NCBI GenBank assembly: GCA_028023455.1
Contig: JAQFVV010006275.1
Location: forward strand, 1,435,279-1,499,278
From: Epiperipatus broadwayi
Lineage: Eukaryota > Onychophora > Udeonychophora > Euonychophora > Peripatidae
Direction of reading: 5' to 3'
DNA: 64,000 bases
In this document: one piece after another, positions 49,116-60,400 of the stretch
Layout: every line of letters begins with the position of its first letter
How positions within the stretch are numbered: the first letter of the stretch is position 1
Notes under the pieces: generated by a model
Seen by the model: the letters and a program-made list of their open reading frames with translations, nothing else
Told to the model about the DNA's origin: nothing
Database searches by the model: none
Made by a program: the position numbers and the translations under genes

Positions 49116-51003
49116 AATCCTCTAATAATTATAACTTACATTTGCGATTAAATTAATCATCATCATTATACAAATTAGTGCTACTAATTTTAAGTTATCA
49201 CAGAATGTATATAAATTCAAGGGCTAAACTTATCATCTTCATTTCCAAATAATAAGTAAATCCTGTTAATAAATTCTGATATTATCGCATTGCTCTAAAG
49301 ATCACTATTACGTTTTGAATATAGTATCATTATTGATTTTTAGAAACATTTAACACTGATTATTGCCTTATTCATAGGTGGAGATTTTTTTGGTTAATTC
49401 CATCAAAGTGTATTCCTTTTCTGCTCTTCGATATGTGAATACCCCATCCCAATCCCATTCTAATTTTGAGTTAATACAGTTTTTGGATGATTCAAACTAT
49501 TGATCAATTTAATCTAGTGTTCTTTGCCTGACTTTGATTCAACAAGTTGTAATGAGTATAAGATATGTATATTATTAATTTTATGTAAATTATTTTATCG
49601 TTGCTTTACTTTTTTTTAATCATTTTGAAGGAATTTAATTTACAGATATTCTATATTTATTTAATCCTGTTCTTTGTTTTTCTATTCTCTGGCAATAATA
49701 ATTTCTGTCATCACGATTTTTTACTGTTAGTTTGATTTATCTTAAGATACATTTAAACATGTCACACATAAATTTGATTAATTAGACATTGGGAGATTTT
49801 TCTTCCTTCATTTGTATTCCATGTTTCACTTCTGTTAATAAGTAGGTTAAGATCTGATTATTTCTGAATTTTGATATCTTAATTTTGCCGTTTACTGTTA
49901 TTCTATTTCCACGGTAGTGTTGTTTTAACCCACGTATATAATAAATTCATTTTTTATCTTTTGATACCAATGCAGTACAGATGAAAATTCGTTATAAATA
50001 TCCATTTATCTTATTAAATAACTGCAGCAGAAACGTACAATATAAAATAAAGACTCGATTTACGTCATACATTAATACAGATTCCCGTTTATTTCCTGTA
50101 AACTACTATTAAGAAAGCAGTCAGGTGAGAAAATCAGCATCTATAGAATAATCAGGCTTTACTACCTTTGTGTAATACTGCTAGCAGTTTATTTCTAATC
50201 ATGTGACTAGTTGTTATCCAGATAATAAATGGGTTTAAATAATTATAATTATTTTTTTTTATTTTTTTATGTTCACACTTTGCAACATTAGCTACGTTAT
50301 TTATTCTGAAACGCATAAGTGAATCCTTTCACATATTCAGATAAATTACCTTTGCTGGATTTATATTTAGATCTCACTTTTTTTTTTTAATTAATGTTTT
50401 ACATTATTGTACTAATTTGAATTTCAATACACATATACTTAAGTAAAAACATCTCAGAAAATAATTAAGAAAGAGAAAGCAAAAGCAGTGATTACAATAT
50501 ATCTTAAAATATTGAATGCTATAATGAAACACATTTGGAATGGGAAAGTAAATAAAGAACCATTTTGGGTAATTAAGCATTAATATCTTTGTCTTATTAC
50601 CAAATAACTTGAATCTGTCTGAGAGTTGAAAACTAAGATATTTTAGAACAATGTTTATTATATATGATAGAAGACAATGTACATCCCCAGAGAATCAGGT
50701 ATGTATAAATGTTAATTTTGTTTTCATATCAATAAATATTGTAACACGTCAGAAGTTGATGCATATGGCAACAACTAAATAATTAATACACTTTTAAAAA
50801 AAAAAAAGTTATATTTGCACAGCAATTCATTAGTAAAAATAAAGAGATGAACCGTCCAAGCAATTAACATCCCTAATTTAAAAGTTTACAATATATATTT
50901 TTTTGATATATAGAAAATTAAATTGTTGAATGATTAAGTGATACTTTTTACAAATTAATTTCAATTATGGAATGATTCATAAAAAAATTGTGCATGGGCA
51001 ATG
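49116..51003. other. AT-rich DNA, no gene recognised
   Basis: No coding or repeat signal that I can support. Confidence 0.5.
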
Positions 51004-51065
51004 ACAGAGCTGATCCATATTCCATGGATCTTGATCTTGAGTCGTATACTCTACCACAACATTAA
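51004..51065 (-). repeat. tRNA-like SINE remnant or tRNA pseudogene
   Basis: On the minus strand: gtggtagagtatacgactc, then aagatcaagatcc and atggaatatggatc, with D-arm and anticodon-arm features of a tRNA and a degraded T-arm. It is similar in layout to the segments at 49,030 and 52,320. Confidence 0.4.
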
Positions 51066-52319
51066 ACTAAGCAGAATCTTTTAATTACTAAAATTAATAT
51101 TAAGAATGATTTTGAAAACATTTTCACTGTTACTATTAATAAATATTTGAAATGAGTATGGCTAATTCTATCAGTGTAAGAAGTGGATTGCTAAATACAT
51201 TTGAATTTTATGAAAAAATTCATGGAATATTGAAATAGACCATTGTAAGGACTTAGGATATAGGGTTCAGCACATTCCATTATTATGTACAAGTCTAGGT
51301 TAGATGAATTATTAATTTTATTTCAGGTTTCAAAACACAGGATTTTTATTTCAGGTAGTCAGCCCATCTAGACATCCAGCATTTGTTGATAAGTGTAATA
51401 GCTATTATTAGCTAAAGAGTGAAAAGTGTATGTTAATTTAGATTAAACAGATAGTGTTGATATGCAGACTGCAAAAAAACAACCCATAATGATTAATATG
51501 TATAGTCTTTATCATTAATGGGAAGGTCTCATTCTTTGCATTCACTGAGCCCATGGTTTATTTTTATCCTTTTAAGATATTTGATTATACTTACAAAAAG
51601 AAGAATAAATCCTTTCATATATAGAATTTGTAACAAAAGTATATTTTGTCACAAGTTTTTATTATTATACAGTATCTAATATTTCTGAAGCAATAATCTT
51701 CATATGCATATATTAAGAGGAATTTTTATAAGTCAGACTTTTTAAATTATTACATCAGAAATATAATATATTCTCAGTGCTACATATTTAATCGTCATTG
51801 TTAGTTTATAGGGTTATTAAAATTAATACAATAAATAATTTATGTCCAAAGAGTTATTGAAGTATGTCTTACAGTATCAATATTTAAATAAAGTTTCATT
51901 AAAATGGTGCTCATTTAATAGAGAAGAAAATATTTAAAGATTATGAAATAATTTTTTAATAGTTGAATCCACTGGTTTCAATTTTAGTTTAGCAACAATA
52001 ACATTGCATATATACTGTATGTGAGGAGAAAAAAACAATAAAATCCATAGATAATGTTTGTTTTCAGTTTATGAGATATCACTACCCTTTTATCCAGACA
52101 CTTTGTAGTTAGCAAACCTGCTTACCTAAAGATTACTAACAAATGTTATATAAATATATATATTAGAAATCAGCCTCACATATTTTTCAATAATTCAAAA
52201 AATAAAATGAGAAATGAGTGCATAGGACTGGAAACTGAAAAGCTCTTATCTCAGATTAAAAGTCAAATGATTTATTGCTTGAGAATTCATAAAGAAATTT
52301 AAACACGAAAAGTGACAGA
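51066..52319. other. AT-rich DNA, no gene recognised
   Basis: No supported feature. Confidence 0.5.
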
Positions 52320-52378
52320 ATAGAGAATCAATCCATGTCATTGTGCTCAAGAGTCCATTATTCTATCAGTTCATTAAA
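52320..52378 (-). repeat. tRNA-like SINE remnant (second family)
   Basis: On the minus strand: gaactgatagaataatgg, actcttgagcacaatgac, atggattgattctc. The box B-like ggattgattc is shared with 49,030. It is a low-confidence third member of this family. Confidence 0.35.
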
Positions 52379-52689
52379 ACAATATTTAAAGTACTATTTA
52401 TCAGTCACATTAAGTCTTTAGTAAGTCTTATTTGTATCAAATAAGAATTATAATTTTATCACCTGATAATAATCTGAATACAATAAATATACCACATGAT
52501 TTAATACTAACATTCATAATACAAAAAGGCACTATCTATGGAATAAAACAAAAACTACCAAGATTCTATAGCATTAGTCTTGGATAACTCAAAATTCAAT
52601 AATAATTAGATTTCTGTATATAAATATTAAGCATCTATTGTCATAGATTATTCATAAATACAATATATGGATCCAAAGTGCATTGATAA

Positions 52690-53875
52690 AGTAGATTACT
52701 GTTTTTAATGCAGATACTGAACATAAGTTGGAAGAGTCTTAGAATATTGTATTATAATAGATCATATCCAGGTATTGAGAGAAGTTATAGAAAGGACAAA
52801 TGAATGAGTTGCCGTTATGCTTTGGATTTGTAGATTATGAAAAGGCATTTGATTCTATAAACATTTCTTCAGTGATTAAAGCATTGGATCATCAAGGTAT
52901 AAATCCAGGATATTGTTATATTTTAAAGAATCTTTATAAAAATGCAACAGCGACAATTAAATTACATAATGATACTAGGAAAGTCAACATTGAGAATGAT
53001 GTAAAACGGTGACTCCATATCGTCAAAACTTTTTACAGAAATGCCGCAAGAAGTATTTTGTGGATTAAAATGGGAAGCTAAAGGAGTGAAAGTAAATGGA
53101 GATTATTTAAGTCATTTAGATTTTGCAGATGATTTAGTTGTTTTTGCAAGTAATGCTTTAGAGCTGCAGGAAATATTGCAAGAGTTATCAGATAAAAGTA
53201 GGACTAAAGATAAATGTTAAAAAAAAAAAACTAAAATAATGTTTAATGAATTTTTTCAAAATATGAAAATAAAGATTGATTATGATGAGTTAAAAGAAGT
53301 TAACAGCTACAAATACCTTGGTCAGATTATTAATACAGATGGAAACATAATGGATGAAATTAATCATAGAATTAAACTTGGTTGGAGTGCTTTTGGTAGA
53401 AATAACTTGATACTAAAAAGAAATATGCCTAGACATTTGAAAAGGAACGTTTTTAATAAATGTGATTTCCCAGTTCTTACTTATGGATCTGAGACTTGGA
53501 CACTTAATAGAAGAGCAGAAACTTTAGACCACTCAAAGAAGTATGGAGAGATGCATGTTAAGAGGACCAAGAAGAGATTGAAAACGCAATATTTGGGTAA
53601 GAGAACAACAGTTGTTATTGATCTCATTGAAAAAATTAAAAGACTGATGAAGTTGGGCCAGACATATTGCTAGAAGAGATATTAATAGAAAGACAATTGA
53701 AATCTTAAACTCGATTCTAAGATATTGTAAAAGACCCAGAAAAAGATGGATGAATAAAATAAGAAAGTGTGCAGGGATGATGTGGAGAAGAGAAGCTTAA
53801 AATTGGAGAATATGGATTGAACTTGGAAAGATCTTCATCCTGCAGTGGATTGATAATGGTTGGTGATAATAGAGA
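52690..53875 (+). pseudogene. RTE-clade LINE: RT and C-terminal region, 5'-truncated
   Basis: This is the longest RTE copy here. HIQVLREVIERTNE (with frame changes) is followed by LCFGFVDYEKAFDSI (first catalytic Asp), CYILKNLYKNATATIKLHND and FTEMPQEVFCGLKWEAKG. Then HLDFADDLVVFASNALELQ at about 53,115 holds an intact FADD, and ELSDKSR, VNSYKYLGQIINTDGNI, RIKLGWSAFGR, FPVLTYGSETWTL and LIEKIKRL follow in order. GHIARRD and CKRPRKRWMNKIRKC come after a frame change, ending near cttcatcctgcagtgga. Catalytic Asp residues remain, but several stops and frameshifts (for example at 53,012 and 53,218) break it. The APE endonuclease half is absent. RTE elements encode one polyprotein used for their own target-primed integration. 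Confidence 0.88.
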
Positions 53876-54620
53876 TAAACAAGGATTTTTCAAACTTTAA
53901 GAGTCAAACAATAACCAATAAAAATTGCAATGCAAAAATATTTCTATATATACAAAACCTTCATTATTTGGTCATCGCACTTATTAAATAAATTGTAGAA
54001 CTAAACACAAAAATTCATGGAAGCTCAAATATTTGATTGAAATAATATAATACAGATTCAAAATAATATATTTCAGATTTTGATATGCTGACGATACATA
54101 AAAATAGGAGAATCACAGAAGATATGATTTAACAAAAAAAAAAGGGATTATGAGGATTTAAAAAATTGAGTAAAAAACAAAAACTTAAAATGGTTCATCT
54201 GCAATAATGTAGAAACTTCTTTTGCTATAAATGATTAATTAAAATAAATTCTAAGTTTAGAGTAAGGTCACATTTTAAACAAACAAAAATAAAATCGTAT
54301 TATTTTCTAATTTTTTTAAAACTCTAATTATATATTTTTTACAATATCACAAATAAGTGTGGGATCTAAAACTAAACCTCTTTATGCTATAACTTTAAAG
54401 ATTATTGTCATGGCAATATATGTAAGTGAAGAAACAGAAAAAAGTAATATAACTTTGACATTTAAAGAAACAATTTATTAGTAATTATTATATGTTCATT
54501 TTTTAAAATGATTAAAATTGTCATCTCTTATATCTATAAAAAAAATAAAACATTTGGTGGAGTTTAAAAAATAAAATCATGTTACTGTAATATTAAATTG
54601 TTACTTTGTTTGTATTTGTA
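53876..54620. other. AT-rich DNA, no gene recognised
   Basis: The 3' flank of the RTE copy. No A-tail or microsatellite tail is clear, and there are no other features. Confidence 0.45.
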
Positions 54621-54790
54621 ATTTGACTGCAAAACATTTTTTGCATCAGTGACATTAAATGTTTTTTTTTTTTGCTTTTTGCAACTTAAACATGACTGAG
54701 TGCACTTTTGGTAGGGTCCACCAGAATCAAGTTGCAAAAAGAAAAAAACCACTTTGTGTCACAGGTGTGGAAAATGTTTTGCAATCAAAT
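54621..54790. mobile_element. 170-bp TA-flanked hairpin MITE
   Basis: Terminal inverted repeats of about 37 bp (atttgactgcaaaacatttt ... / ... aaaatgttttgcaatcaaat, mirrored) and a second inner pair (ctttttgcaactt / aagttgcaaaaag) let the whole element fold. It is flanked by TA on both sides (54,619-54,620 and 54,791-54,792), which suggests a Tc1/mariner-type derivative. Confidence 0.7.
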
Positions 54791-55554
54791 TAAAAAATAA
54801 TGTAATTATGAAGTCATAATTGTTTATTTGCTAATTTATATCCATTTATGCTATCACATGCTTCAATGATTTGAGTTGTTATGAGTAAATGGTGTCTAGT
54901 TTGTTTTTATTGACATAAAAGGAAAAAAGAAACATAATTTGTCTGGCTAAATGAGATGAAAGTATCACTTTCCAATATATTAGTATTCAAATCTAATTTG
55001 GCATTATAAATACCAAAGTATATAAACAAATCATATGCTATCGTTATTGTTTTGAAATCAAAAAATGATGAAAATGTGATCAATGAAAATATTAAGTTTT
55101 ATTGTACTACCAGGAAATTAAATGATTTTTTAAATTTATGTCACTTTAAATTTACTTAATGTGCATTTTTTGTTTATATATAAATAAAAAAATAGATGTA
55201 TTTATTTTATTTTATGGCAGTTCCAATTAAAACTTTTTATTCTGTACTAATTTGATTTTCATTACAAGTAATTTATCAGTCCCCTATCCCAATTAACCTG
55301 TGGGTATTAGGACTCTGCTATTGATGGTAAAGAAATTAATTATTTCTATAAGTCAAGTGTTCAATTAGTGAAAGGAAATAAATATATTCGAGCTTTATAT
55401 AATTTTAAACAAATCAAGATTACAATCTCTCCAATCAAAATTTGGACTTAATTTTATATTTTTAAATACACACTTAGAATTTTCATTTCTGATTTTATAT
55501 CAAAATATTAAAAAAATCTATTTTCCTTTTTCATCATAAAGATTTTTTGGTAAA
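54791..55554. other. AT-rich DNA, no gene recognised
   Basis: No supported feature. Confidence 0.5.
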
Positions 55555-56717
55555 CATTTGAATGACAATCCATCCTGCTTGGTGGCATTGTTCTTCCAAC
55601 AAAATGTCTTCATATACCATTACCAGGCCACTATATTTTATTTATATATTATAACAAAGAAACCAATATACAGAAGAAAAAAATTTAAGAACATTTTTTT
55701 ATTAATATCAAAAATAAAAATTCCTTTTTTAAAATATTTTTTTAAAAATAATTAACGATTTTCAAAAACAATAATAAATAAATATTCGTTCACTTTAGGT
55801 TCCAGTCAAAAAACACAATTTCAAAAGAAAAAAACTTGACTGTAATTCTCAAGTAATGTTACTTTTTACTACATAAACATTAATTAAAACATAACAAATA
55901 AATGTAATCAAACAATTCCTAATTTTATGAATGCTGTAGCCTTATCTCTTCTAGTAATAAAAATTCCTTTTTGTTATTTTTCAAATAATTAAAGATTTTT
56001 CAAAAACCTTAATAATAAAGATTCATTCACCTTACATTCTGATGAAAAAATGCAATTTCCACCCCCCACCCCAATATTGACTGCAATTCTCAACTAACGT
56101 TACTTTTACTCCATAAAAATTAAAACATGACAAAAATAAAATTGAACAATTTCTAATTTTGTGAAAGCTGTAGCCTCATCTCTTCTGCGATGATAGGGTT
56201 AGGGTTAGGTCTAAACCTGTTCAACTCTTGCCACAGTGGCAGAAGCCATTTTCTTACAGTAATGGAAAATCTCACGAGATCCGAGATTTCAGCTGTACCT
56301 CTGAAAATCCCCCAAATTTCATGACTCACACACGTGAACAGGTTAGTAGACAGCTTTGTTACAGTGGGAAAATTTTTAGGACCTTACACTACTTCCTTTA
56401 CTCTTCCAAAATAAAAACATTAACACATCTTACATAAATAGTATTCATTCAAAAAATTCAAACCCTATCATGAAAAAGTAATGATATGTTAAGAGTCAGA
56501 ATTTGTATAGATGGTAAACAACAACACCTATCAAATAATAGGGCTGTCTAAGTGTGAATTGTGAGAGTAAATGATCGCAAAACACACTGGCAGGTTAACA
56601 TTAGCCAATACACTCAATTGCTGCTAGCACTTGAGAAGTTGTGCCTGAAAAACGGCATTTTAAACTACTTTTGGTTAACATCAGCGCCATCAGGCATGAT
56701 GGATTGTCATTCAAATG
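55555..56717. mobile_element. 1.16-kb terminal-inverted-repeat element, unclassified
   Basis: The left end catttgaatgacaatccatc (55,555) and the right end gatggattgtcattcaaatg (56,717) are perfect inverses over 20 bp. Pairing continues imperfectly for about 12 more bases (ctgcttggtggc / gccatcaggcat). Inside is a tandem pair of about 240 bp. The right third is GC-richer and holds a short tagggttagggttaggt. No transposase and no clear TSD were found, so the superfamily is unknown. Confidence 0.7.
55717..56190. repeat. Tandem pair, about 240-bp period
   Basis: The two units share aaaattcctttttt, aataattaaNgatttt, attcNttcac, gacNgNaattctcaa, gttactttt and ctgtagccNNatctcttct at matching spacing. 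They are moderately diverged and lie inside the 55.6-56.7 kb element. Confidence 0.75.
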
Positions 56718-58699
56718 AGCAGTGATTTTTTTCATTATCCATTTTATCCCAAAGAAACAAAAAACAGGAGGGAAAATAGAGTGAATTTTACCAACTTGTT
56801 TATTAATAACTAAAATTATTTACAAAGTGTATAATTCTTATCAAGGAAAAGTATTGATTGTGCTAATCCTAAAAAAGAAAGTTTAATAAACTTTTCAATA
56901 GTCTATTATTCTTGAATAATAGACCTTTGAATCCAGTTTAATTATTATTCTTTAAAAGTTAAAATATAATATCTTAAGCATTAAGTTTGATTTTATTCCA
57001 TAACGTTATTAGACAAAATTTATGTAATTTTATAGTTGTATCAAGGGTTAGTAAAACTAGTATTTTATTCCTATGATGAGTTTACCAACCATATGGCCCA
57101 TTATAAAGCTGAACAAAGTATCATGTATATAAGAAATAGTATCATTAACATCATAAAATAGCTTTGGTTGCAAAAAAAAATGTGAGATTCCAATCTTAAC
57201 AATTTGATTTCTATATTACATTTAGATATATGCATTAAACACACACACACACATAGAGAGCTAAAGAGTTGATACCCATCTTGTCATTGGTTACTGTGTT
57301 AAAAATTATAAGTAAAGTTTCTGTTCGTACTCATTAACTAATTCACTCCCTTAATATAAACAAAATAATTGAAAGTAAAATAGTTATTCTCTAAAAATAC
57401 TTCACTCTTAAATATCTGCCTAATAATCCTAACATCAATGAAAGAAAGAATCTGAAATAATGAAAATTCATTTATTTTACTCAAAAAATGCAGATAGTAA
57501 AATTGTTACTCAGTAATAAAGGATATATTAGAATGCATTCAAAGAAATTCTATCAGTATCATATAGTCAACAATTACTTTTAATTCTAATGAACTTCTAA
57601 CTCATAGAGATTATTTCCTTAATGACTTACAAGGCACTGAGAGATTGCTTAATCAAAATACTGTTGGATAAGTTAAATTTTTAAATATAATTAATGAGAT
57701 TTAAAATTGACTATGCATAAAAAAAAAAAGAATCGGTGGCAGGAATTAAGGCATTCACTAAGCTTTACCATTTTTGTAAGAAAACCTTTCTCTAAAATTT
57801 TGATTCTCTCTCTTTTTTTTTTTTTTAACTGTGATGCAATGTATTGATCCAGTCAAAAGTCATCTTATTCTGTTGAGAAGTGCAGTTGACTTATTACTTA
57901 AATAAATTAAATAATGTTAAATTCGCTAGCCTAGGAGCTTGATTATTTACAGGTGACCTATTACTCAAAATTAAGATTATGATTAGAGAAATTGATAACA
58001 AAAGAATCCAATAAAATAAAAGCCCATTATTTATGGAAATATTATACTTACATTACAAGATGTGATATAAAATATTGCAAAAAAAAAAAAAAGTTTTCAA
58101 TTTTGACAAAACAAGATGTAATATGTTTTTTTAATATTCTATTGAACATTTGAAAATTTTTATTTGAATTCGAGACATTCTTCAGACAAAATGCCTCATA
58201 GAGTTTATATTTTGTGTTCATTACCATTACTTTACATGATTGTGAGCCATAATGTTTTAAGTGCTTCTAATTTAGGTGTAAAAGTATCAACATGCAATAT
58301 TTGACAATATAAAAAATAAAATTTTGTTCAACTTTCTGAATTTGGGTTGATGTAATTGCTATTCCTAGTAAAAAAATCATTTCTAATAAATATTAGTCTT
58401 TTTTTTTTTTGAAAACATTTCAAAATCATTTCATTAATTCAATAAATAAGTAGATGGATTTATACATTATTTTAAACAATCCTCTTATTCATCTAGTCCA
58501 GAAATACAAAAAAACTGCTGGAATAAAAATAAACAATTCTTTATATAATAATGATGACTAAATCAGAACTTGAATACTGCAGTCAGGCAATCAGATTAGC
58601 TTCAGAAAAATCATGTATTACCAACAATTCTTTACCTAGCATGTACCAACAGTTGATATAATAGTTGATATGTAATCACCATAAGCCACTCATAAATAA
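56718..58699. other. AT-rich DNA, no gene recognised
   Basis: Only a short (CA)n run at about 57,240 and A/T homopolymers. Confidence 0.5.
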
Positions 58700-59950
58700 G
58701 TATTACCATTCAACATGAAGAAGAAAAACATATTTTGTAATGATTATACAAACCAATCTGTGTCCTACAATTACATCCATATGCAGAACATGCTGGTTCA
58801 TTTTCCATTTATGATATTTTGCAATACTGTTTTTTAAGTTCACCTATAAAAAATTTTTTTTCTTTCTGAAATACTTCAGCATCATGACTAATAGTAGCTC
58901 TTTAACACATTCTATTTTCTACCATATCTTCCCAATGGAACAGTCATTTTCTTTAGAATACCTTTAAGATAATTATTATAATGCAAATAGAATCTATCTT
59001 TTCTATGAAAACATGATCAAGTTTATTATTACACACCCTTTTAAGAAGTCTGATTATTACTCATTCATTTTATATATCCAATCCAATGATTGTGTGATTT
59101 TACAACAGTAGACTCTATAGCATCACATCCAACAAGTTCAAGACCATATTGATTGGTTTATGATCTTGCCATTGCAATTTTAAAATTTTACAGGCCATCT
59201 TTAAATTAAACTTTTCTGATGCTTTTATGTTGCATACATAAAATGGCTAAGTCTCACTTCCATATAATAATTAGTAAATAAAATTAAAAGCATGTGTAGT
59301 GCTTGAAAGAGAAGCTGTAACAAATGCACAAATATTAAAAGCTTAGTCCTTTTGAGGTGGGTTGCCCCATATTCATAGCAATACTGAGCAGTGCAGAACA
59401 GGGAGATAATGGCGATATGCAAAATACATGCAAATTATTTAGATAGTTCAGCATTTGGAGATGTCGAAGCAGGTGTCATGTCTATTGATAGAGTTATTGT
59501 TACCATTAATGAAGTACGCCTCCCTAATTTTCCATTTGATATCATTTTTCTTAATGCAAACTATCTTGGGGTTAGAAGGTTCAAATATATGGCTGGACTT
59601 CTTAGAGTGTAGGTAAAATAATAACTGTTTATACAGGTAATTTAGTTATTTCTCTGCAATGAAAAGTTTTGTTTTTTAACTTGTTAAAAGCAGCAACAGC
59701 AGATTAGAATCTGTTATGCATTTCAACATCCAAATACACCTTTCTAGTTATTAAACTACCAGTATATTTAAATTGGTTTACACTTTCAATTTACTAACCA
59801 TTCAGACAGAAAGTTGCTGAGAATTTTTTTCTTTCACTGGCTGATAAGGAATTTGAGTTTTTTTAACAGGCCAAGTCTTTACATGTTGCATTTAAAACTT
59901 AAATACATTCTGAAGATCATTCATTAAATTTCAAAAACAATACAAGCATC
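58700..59950 (-). pseudogene. Fourth LINE type: RT C-terminal region to C2H2-like tail
   Basis: On the minus strand, from about 59,800: VNQFKYTGSLITRKVYLDVEMHNR (V.KF.YLGS.I....S.D.EI..RI), AAFNKLKNKTFHCREIT and ILPTL. Then comes an interrupting insert, followed by LYGSE, LQWQDH (ILGI.WQDHV region), IESTVVKSHNHWIGYI (the RWIGHV block), MENEPACSAYGC and RTQIGLYNHYKIC at about 58,720-58,790. The last is the closing zinc-finger-like tail of this LINE type (CS.CGR.C.S.IGL..H). Many stops are present. This family differs from both the RTE copies and the two long LINEs. It is interrupted by a Penelope-like fragment at 59,283-59,610. Confidence 0.7.
59283..59610 (-). pseudogene. Penelope-like element, C-terminal GIY-YIG region fragment
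   Basis: An insert of about 330 bp splits the LINE between LPTL and LYGSE. On the minus strand it reads PKIVCIKKND, IKWKIREAYFINGNNN, INRHDTCFDISK and a stop. This resembles the end of the Penelope-type GIY-YIG endonuclease domain (K.R..EA..I......NRD.G..LS..W). The insert is bounded by a diverged direct repeat (ttttacctacactct / ttttatttactaatt, minus strand), which suggests a 5'-truncated retro-insertion. RT and the catalytic GIY-YIG residues are missing. The assignment rests on a short motif and is moderate. Confidence 0.5.
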
Positions 59951-60114
59951 ATCATACTATAAATCCAAACTTCAAGAAGATATGTTTTTTAATTTTGCTT
60001 TCAATTGATTCACATTAAAAATTCCACCATCAAACTTGTATTCCACTTCTCACAAGTGTGTCTCAATTAATAGACTCAATGTTGATTCATATTCACCAAT
60101 TTCATTTAAAAATA
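59951..60114. other. Short AT-rich spacer
   Basis: Separates two LINE remnants of opposite orientation. Nothing is recognised. Confidence 0.4.
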
Positions 60115-60400
60115 AAATGCACTATACTACCTAAAGTAATCATTCAAAGAATTAAAAGACATTGGAGTTGGGCTGGGCATATTGCTAAACAAGATGATAA
60201 TGGTTGGACAACTGAAATCAAACGGGATTCCAAGAGATTATAAAAGACCTAGAAAGAGACCACGTGTGAGATGGATGGTTGGAATAAGGAAGTGTGCTGG
60301 AATGATATGGAAAAGAAAGGCTAGAGATTGAAGAAAATGAATTGAACTTGGAGACACTTTCATCCTGCAGTGAACTGATAATGGTTGAAAATTATGATAA
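60115..60400 (+). pseudogene. RTE-clade LINE, C-terminal fragment
   Basis: VIIQRIKRHWSWAGHIAKQDDNGW is the RIKRL.W.WAGHIAR.DD.RW block. Beyond a frameshift, agacctagaaagagac, gaaNNgaattgaacttggagaca and ttcatcctgcagtgaactga parallel the ends of the RTE copies at 39.7 and 53.8 kb. It is a 5'-truncated fragment of about 290 bp with stops. Confidence 0.75.

Noticed and set aside
56194-56210. tagggttagggttaggt as an interstitial telomere
   Set aside because: There are fewer than three repeat units, inside a transposon-like element. This is expected by chance and too short to infer the telomere type.
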